Made by a program: the position numbers and the translations under genes. The notes beneath the pieces are model-generated. The model was not told the DNA's origin. It worked only from the letters and a program-made list of their open reading frames with translations, and ran no database searches. 64,000 bases of DNA, taken from assembly GCA_050633465.1 (NCBI GenBank), contig JBOEGO010000017.1, positions 248,001 through 312,000 on the forward strand. Direction: 5' to 3'. This DNA comes from UBA3069 sp050633465. GTDB lineage: Bacteria; Pseudomonadota; Alphaproteobacteria; Rhodobacterales; Rhodobacteraceae. Positions 59,903 to 64,000 of the stretch are shown here, in pieces. Each line of letters begins with the position of its first letter. Position 1 is the stretch's first letter.

Positions 59903-61651
59903 ATGTCCGCAGACCTAACCATGGCCATGCGCCTTACACGGTTGCAAAACCGATTGACCGCGCGTTTTGCGACGCTGGCGCGGCCTGCAACCGCGTTCAT
60001 CAGCCAGCCGGAGCCGCGCAGCATCGGTGCCTTTGCCAAGGGGCGGCAACTGGTGGCGGGGAATTTTTTGTTTGCGGGTTATCTGGTCGAGGCCCCGAAC
60101 AAGAGCATCTGGGACATCGCAGCGCCTGACCCTGAATTTGACGATGAATTGCACGGGTTTGCATGGCTGGATGATCTGGCCGCGGTGGGTGATCTGAAGA
60201 CGCGCACCGCCGCGCAGGGTTGGACATGGCAATGGATTGACCGTTTCGGCAATGGTCGCGGGCCGGGTTGGACCCCTGATTTGACAGGGCGGCGCATGAT
60301 CCGCTGGATCAGTCACGCGTTGTTTTTGCTGCACGGGCGCGACAAGTCGCAATCGGATGCGTTTTACCGGTCGTTGGCGCAGCAGGCGAATTTTCTTGGG
60401 CGGCGCTGGCCTGCGGCCCTGCCCGGTTTGCCCCGTTTCGAGGCGCTGACCGGATTGCTGTATGCGGGTCTGACACTGGAAGGCATGGAGCGCCATGCCG
60501 ATCCCGCAGCCAAGGCCCTGGCGCGTGAATGCAAATCACTGATTGATACAATGGGCGGCATTCCCACCCGCAACCCCGAAGAATTGCTAGAGGTGTTCAC
60601 CCTGCTGACATGGGCCGCCGCCGCGCTTCGCGAGGTCGGGCAAGAGCCGCTTGAGGCACATGAGGCAGCGATTGAACGCATCGCCCCCACCCTGCGCACC
60701 CTGCGCCATGCCGACGGATCGCTGGCGCGGTTTCATGGTGGCGGCAAGGGGTTGGAGGGGCGGCTGGATTCCGCGCTTGCCGCATCTGGCACGCACGAGC
60801 GAAACCCTGACGGGTTGTCGATGGGCTATGCCCGTTTGGCGGCGGGGCGCACCAGTGTGATTGTTGATGCATCCGTGCCGCCGCTGGGGCGTGCCTCGGG
60901 GCAGGCACATGCATCCACGCTGGCGTTTGAAATGACGTCGGGGCGTAGGCCCGTGGTGGTAAATTGCGGGTCAGGCGCCAGTTTCGGTGCCGAATGGCGT
61001 CGGGCGGGGCGGGCCACACCCAGCCATTCCACCCTGTCGCTAGAGGGATATTCATCTGCCCGTTTGGGCGAGGCACGCGCACGTGCCGAATGGTTGGTTG
61101 ATGCGCCCACCCGCGTGCCGATCCAGATCGGGCATGCCCCTGACGGCACACGGTTCGAGGGCGGGCATGACGGGTATCTGAAAACCCACGGGCTGACCCA
61201 TGCGCGGGTGCTGGAACTGACATTCGACGGGCGCGGTATGGTCGGAGAAGATGCCCTATATGCGATTGATGAACACGACCATCGGCGGTTTGACCAGCGC
61301 CTGACCGACAGCAAATTGCAGGGCGTGCCGTTTCAAATACGGTTCCACCTGCACCCTGATGTGGATGCCACCATCGATATGGGGGGGGCCGCTGTCAGCC
61401 TTGCGTTGAAAAGCGGCGAGATGTGGATTTTTCGTCATGACGGGCGGGGTGTGCTGACGCTGGACCCCTCTGTTTATCTGGAAAAGGGGCGGTTGCGGCC
61501 GCGGGCATCCGCCCAGATCGTATTGTCGCACCGCGCAACAGGATACGCCACCAAGCTGCGCTGGTCGCTAAGCAAGGCGCAAGACAGCGGCATCAGCCTG
61601 CGCGATTTGAACCGCGATGATCCGCTGACACAACCTGACAGCAGCGATTAA
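59903..61651 (+). CDS. Heparinase II/III family protein
   Basis: 582 residues from ATG 59903 (GAGAGG upstream). An alpha/alpha toroid N-terminal region (about 60-280, including SHALFLLHGRDKSQSDAFYRSLAQQANFLGRRW) and a beta-rich C-terminal heparinase domain (about 300-560: GYARLAAGRTSVIVDASVPP, VVVNCGSGASFGAEWRRAGRATPSHSTLSLEG). No signal peptide is seen. Polysaccharide lyase activity is suggested by fold only. The rsmB-heparinase-purH order is one I associate with roseobacters. Confidence 0.88.
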   Translation: MSADLTMAMRLTRLQNRLTARFATLARPATAFISQPEPRSIGAFAKGRQLVAGNFLFAGYLVEAPNKSIWDIAAPDPEFDDELHGFAWLDDLAAVGDLKTRTAAQGWTWQWIDRFGNGRGPGWTPDLTGRRMIRWISHALFLLHGRDKSQSDAFYRSLAQQANFLGRRWPAALPGLPRFEALTGLLYAGLTLEGMERHADPAAKALARECKSLIDTMGGIPTRNPEELLEVFTLLTWAAAALREVGQEPLEAHEAAIERIAPTLRTLRHADGSLARFHGGGKGLEGRLDSALAASGTHERNPDGLSMGYARLAAGRTSVIVDASVPPLGRASGQAHASTLAFEMTSGRRPVVVNCGSGASFGAEWRRAGRATPSHSTLSLEGYSSARLGEARARAEWLVDAPTRVPIQIGHAPDGTRFEGGHDGYLKTHGLTHARVLELTFDGRGMVGEDALYAIDEHDHRRFDQRLTDSKLQGVPFQIRFHLHPDVDATIDMGGAAVSLALKSGEMWIFRHDGRGVLTLDPSVYLEKGRLRPRASAQIVLSHRATGYATKLRWSLSKAQDSGISLRDLNRDDPLTQPDSSD

Positions 61652-61672
61652 CCTGACATGACCCCGCAAAAC

Positions 61673-61770
61673 CCGCATTTTTCGCGGCAATGCGGCATAT
61701 CGGTGGTTCTATCCTGCGCGGGAATCGCGTAAGCGGACGCATCCACCGATATGCGGCCAGCGATGGCCGC
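61673..61770 (+). promoter_or_regulatory. Three-hairpin leader upstream of purH
   Basis: Three abutting perfect hairpins: CCGCATT (61673-61679) / AATGCGG (61689-61695); GCATATCGGTGG (61695-61706) / CCACCGATATGC (61743-61754), 12 bp, with a 36-nt loop holding a small GCGT/ACGC hairpin; and GCGGCCA / TGGCCGC (61753-61770) with GCGA tetraloop. They lie 20-120 nt before the purH start. The stems share their edge bases, suggesting coaxial stacking or competition. No match to the ZTP riboswitch consensus is seen. Regulatory function is inferred. Confidence 0.55.
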
Positions 61771-61793
61771 AAAGCTGCCCTTTGGAGAGCCAT

Positions 61794-63383
61794 ATGACCG
61801 ACCTGCACCCCGTCAAACGCGCGCTGATTTCTGTATCCGACAAGAACGGCCTGATTGAACTGGCACAATCGCTGTCTGCACGCGGGGTTGAAATCCTCTC
61901 GACCGGCGGGTCGGCCAAGGCGATGCGCGACGCGGGCATCACGGTCAAGGATGTGGCCGATGTTACCGGCTTTCCCGAAATGATGGATGGCCGCGTGAAA
62001 ACCCTGCATCCCAAGGTGCATGGCGGGCTGCTGGCCCTGCGCGACAATGCCGAACATGTGGCAGCGATGGATGAACATGACATCGGCGGCATCGACCTGT
62101 TGGTGGTCAATCTGTATCCGTTCGAGGCCGCGCTGGCCCGTGGTGCCGAATATGACGAAATGATTGAAAACATCGACATCGGCGGCCCTGCGATGATCCG
62201 CGCCGCAGCCAAGAACCACGGGTTTGTCACCACTGTGGTGGATGTCGAGGATTACACCGCCCTGCAGGGCGAACTGGACAGCAATGACGGGCAGACCTCA
62301 TATGCCTTTCGTCAGAAAATGGCGCAGATCGCCTATGCCCGCACTGGCGCCTATGACGCCGCCGTATCCACATGGATGGCGGATGCGATTGGCGAAACCG
62401 CGCCGCGCCGCCGTGTGGTGGCGGGCACGCTGGCGCAAACCCTGCGTTACGGCGAAAACCCGCACCAACAGGCGGCATTTTATCTGGACGGATCGGACCG
62501 CCCTGGCGTGTCCACTGCCGCGCAGCATCAGGGCAAGGAACTGTCCTATAACAACATCAACGACACCGACGCCGCATTCGAGCTGGTGTCGGAATTTCTG
62601 CCGATGAACGGCCCGGCCTGCGCCATCATCAAACACGCCAACCCCTGCGGCGTGGCGCGTGGCGACACATTGACCGATGCATACAAACGCGCATTCGATT
62701 GCGACCGGACATCGGCCTTTGGCGGGATCATCGCGTTGAACGGCACGCTGGACGGTGCCACCGCCGAGGAAATCAGCCAGATTTTCACCGAGGTCGTGAT
62801 CGCCCCCGACGCAGACGAAGACGCCAAGGCGATTTTCGCCAAAAAGAAAAACCTGCGCCTGTTGACCACCGGCAAACTGCCCGAGGTCACAACCGGATCT
62901 TTGACCATCCGTCAGGTCGCGGGTGGTTACCTGTTTCAGGACAAAGACAACGGCCGCATCCTGATGGACGATTTGCGCGTCGTGACCAAACGCGCCCCGA
63001 CAGAGGCCGAAATGAACGACCTGCTGTTCGCATGGAAGGTCGCCAAACACGTCAAATCCAACGCCATCGTTTACGTCAAAGACGGCGCAACCGTGGGTGT
63101 GGGCGCGGGCCAGATGAGCCGCGTTGACAGCTGCCGCATCGCCGCGCGCAAAGCGCAAGACATGGCCGAAGCACTGGGCCTGTCCGCCCCCCTGACCCAG
63201 GGGTCGGTCGTGGCGTCGGATGCGTTTTTCCCCTTTGCCGACGGGCTGTTGACCGCCGCCGAAGCAGGGGCCACCGCCGTCATTCAACCGGGCGGGTCGA
63301 TGCGCGACGACGAAGTCATCGCCGCCGCAGACGAGGCAGGACTGGCCATGGTGATGACCGGAATGCGCCACTTCCGCCACTAA
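61794..63383 (+). CDS. purH: Bifunctional AICAR formyltransferase/IMP cyclohydrolase
   Basis: 529 residues from ATG 61794 (GGAGAG upstream; TTG 61782 is an alternative). It performs the last two steps of IMP synthesis. The N-terminal IMP cyclohydrolase domain (about 1-195) begins RALISVSDKNGLIELAQSLSARGVEILSTGGSAKAM. The AICAR transformylase domain (about 200-529) has LRYGENPHQQAAFY, AIIKHANPCGVARG and SDAFFPFADGLLTAAEAGATAVIQPGGSMRDDEVI. A structured leader precedes it. Confidence 0.97.
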   Translation: MTDLHPVKRALISVSDKNGLIELAQSLSARGVEILSTGGSAKAMRDAGITVKDVADVTGFPEMMDGRVKTLHPKVHGGLLALRDNAEHVAAMDEHDIGGIDLLVVNLYPFEAALARGAEYDEMIENIDIGGPAMIRAAAKNHGFVTTVVDVEDYTALQGELDSNDGQTSYAFRQKMAQIAYARTGAYDAAVSTWMADAIGETAPRRRVVAGTLAQTLRYGENPHQQAAFYLDGSDRPGVSTAAQHQGKELSYNNINDTDAAFELVSEFLPMNGPACAIIKHANPCGVARGDTLTDAYKRAFDCDRTSAFGGIIALNGTLDGATAEEISQIFTEVVIAPDADEDAKAIFAKKKNLRLLTTGKLPEVTTGSLTIRQVAGGYLFQDKDNGRILMDDLRVVTKRAPTEAEMNDLLFAWKVAKHVKSNAIVYVKDGATVGVGAGQMSRVDSCRIAARKAQDMAEALGLSAPLTQGSVVASDAFFPFADGLLTAAEAGATAVIQPGGSMRDDEVIAAADEAGLAMVMTGMRHFRH

Positions 63384-63525
63384 GCACTGCGAAACCGCCC
63401 ATAAAACGGGCGAAACATGTGAAAAAAATGACCATTCTGGCGGGGTTGTGATAACCTTGCCGGAACGACCCCCGAAAAATGCGCGGGAAACACGCGCTGG
63501 GGGCATGAGGCAGAGGAAAGAGCGG

Positions 63526-63996
63526 ATGAAGCTTGTATTCTGGGTTGGGTTTTGGACCTTCCTGGCCGATCAGGCCAGTAAATATCTTGTGGTCCATATC
63601 CTGAACCTGCGCACATTGGGCGAAATCGACGTGTTTCCGCCGTTTTTCAATCTGCGCATGGCGTGGAATTACGGCATCAATTTCGGATTTTTATCTGGCG
63701 ATGCGCCGATGGTGCGCTGGGCCTTGATCGCCACGGCGCTGGTGATTTCAGGTGCGGTTGTCTGGTGGATTCGCAAGGAACCCACGGGCCGCATGGGCTA
63801 TATTTCCGCCGGTATGCTGGTTGGTGGCGCCATCGGCAATGTGGTTGATCGCCTGCTATACGGGGCTGTGGCGGATTTTATCAACATGGGCTGCTGCGGG
63901 TTTGATAACCCCTATGCGTTCAACATCGCCGATATCGCGGTGTTTGGCGGGGCCATCGGATTGGTGCTTTTCGCCGGCGAGAAAAAGCCCGCGTGA
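63526..63996 (+). CDS. lspA: Lipoprotein signal peptidase
   Basis: 156 residues from ATG 63526 (GAGGAAAG upstream), ending 4 nt before the window edge. A four-helix inner-membrane aspartic protease that removes lipoprotein signal peptides. Catalytic residues are Asp108 (IGNVVDRLLYG) and Asp136 (FNIADIAVF); NLRMAWNYGINFGF is the family N-loop. A longer frame to 63448 has no ribosome-binding site. Confidence 0.94.
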   Translation: MKLVFWVGFWTFLADQASKYLVVHILNLRTLGEIDVFPPFFNLRMAWNYGINFGFLSGDAPMVRWALIATALVISGAVVWWIRKEPTGRMGYISAGMLVGGAIGNVVDRLLYGAVADFINMGCCGFDNPYAFNIADIAVFGGAIGLVLFAGEKKPA

Positions 63997-64000
63997 CGGC

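Noticed and set aside
61673..61770. ZTP (pfl) riboswitch before purH
   Set aside because: purH is a common ZTP target, but I cannot find the conserved joining sequences; only unassigned hairpins are visible, so I report the structure without that name.
1..64000. Prophage, insertion sequences, tRNA or rRNA genes, CRISPR arrays
   Set aside because: No transposase, integrase, structural phage genes, tRNA cloverleaf with CCA-end pattern or repeat-spacer array was recognised while reading the window.

Overview
This window is a contiguous piece of a GC-rich alphaproteobacterial chromosome, most probably from a marine Rhodobacteraceae (Roseobacter-group) organism. The evidence is gene content and order: amidase / aminotransferase / ftsK / lolA, rbfA-truB-rpsO-pnp, rsmB-heparinase-purH-lspA, hspQ, a RimK / zinc-protease / desuccinylase operon, and an ALDH16-type aldehyde dehydrogenase, all of which I associate with this family. 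I see no tRNA, rRNA, CRISPR array, insertion sequence with a transposase, or prophage.

Layout. 1-8.2 kb (minus strand): a subtilase without signal peptide, a CHASE-PAS-GGDEF-EAL c-di-GMP enzyme, cheD, a chemoreceptor, and a small secreted sensor-like protein just upstream of that receptor. 8.3-13.0 kb: ureide (purine) catabolism, with uraH divergent from a puuE-uraD fusion, allE, allA and a purine permease. Together they carry 5-hydroxyisourate through allantoin and ureidoglycolate to glyoxylate plus urea; uricase and allantoate amidohydrolase are not in the window. 13.1-16.7 kb: a phosphatase-like/sulfide:quinone-oxidoreductase-like fusion and a SulP anion transporter. 16.7-20.8 kb: a DgoK-like pseudokinase, deoC and ALDH16, plausibly deoxyribose catabolism. 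20.8-26.7 kb: L,D-transpeptidases, ribA, an orphan OmpR-type regulator, a candidate small RNA, xthA, a thioredoxin-TPR protein, a Lon-N-like protein and Trm112. 26.7-38.0 kb: UbiH-type hydroxylase, amidase, aminotransferase, ftsK, lolA, a lipoprotein lytic transglycosylase, an AEC transporter, hspQ and ggt. 38.2-42.3 kb: an anti-sigma/anti-anti-sigma pair, thiolase, catC, a free-methionine-sulfoxide reductase, a GFA protein and an RluA-type synthase.

42.3-42.84 kb is the only long gene-free stretch. It holds a run of about ten strong consecutive hairpins that looks like an unannotated structured RNA, possibly a mobile ORF-less HEARO/omega-RNA-like element. This is my main candidate for something new.

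42.8-64 kb: the RimK operon, a second chemoreceptor with a small membrane protein, a 1-Cys peroxiredoxin, an aldehyde dehydrogenase, pnp-rpsO, an RTX-repeat protein, small DUF proteins, truB, a phosphodiester glycosidase, rbfA, dapB, an SdhAF4-like protein, rsmB, a heparinase-like protein, purH (with a three-hairpin leader) and lspA at the right edge.

Other points of interest are the SQR-like enzyme that appears to lack one catalytic cysteine, the pseudokinase, an apparent frameshift separating a signal peptide from an L,D-transpeptidase domain, and a 3'-end-associated intergenic repeat present twice.
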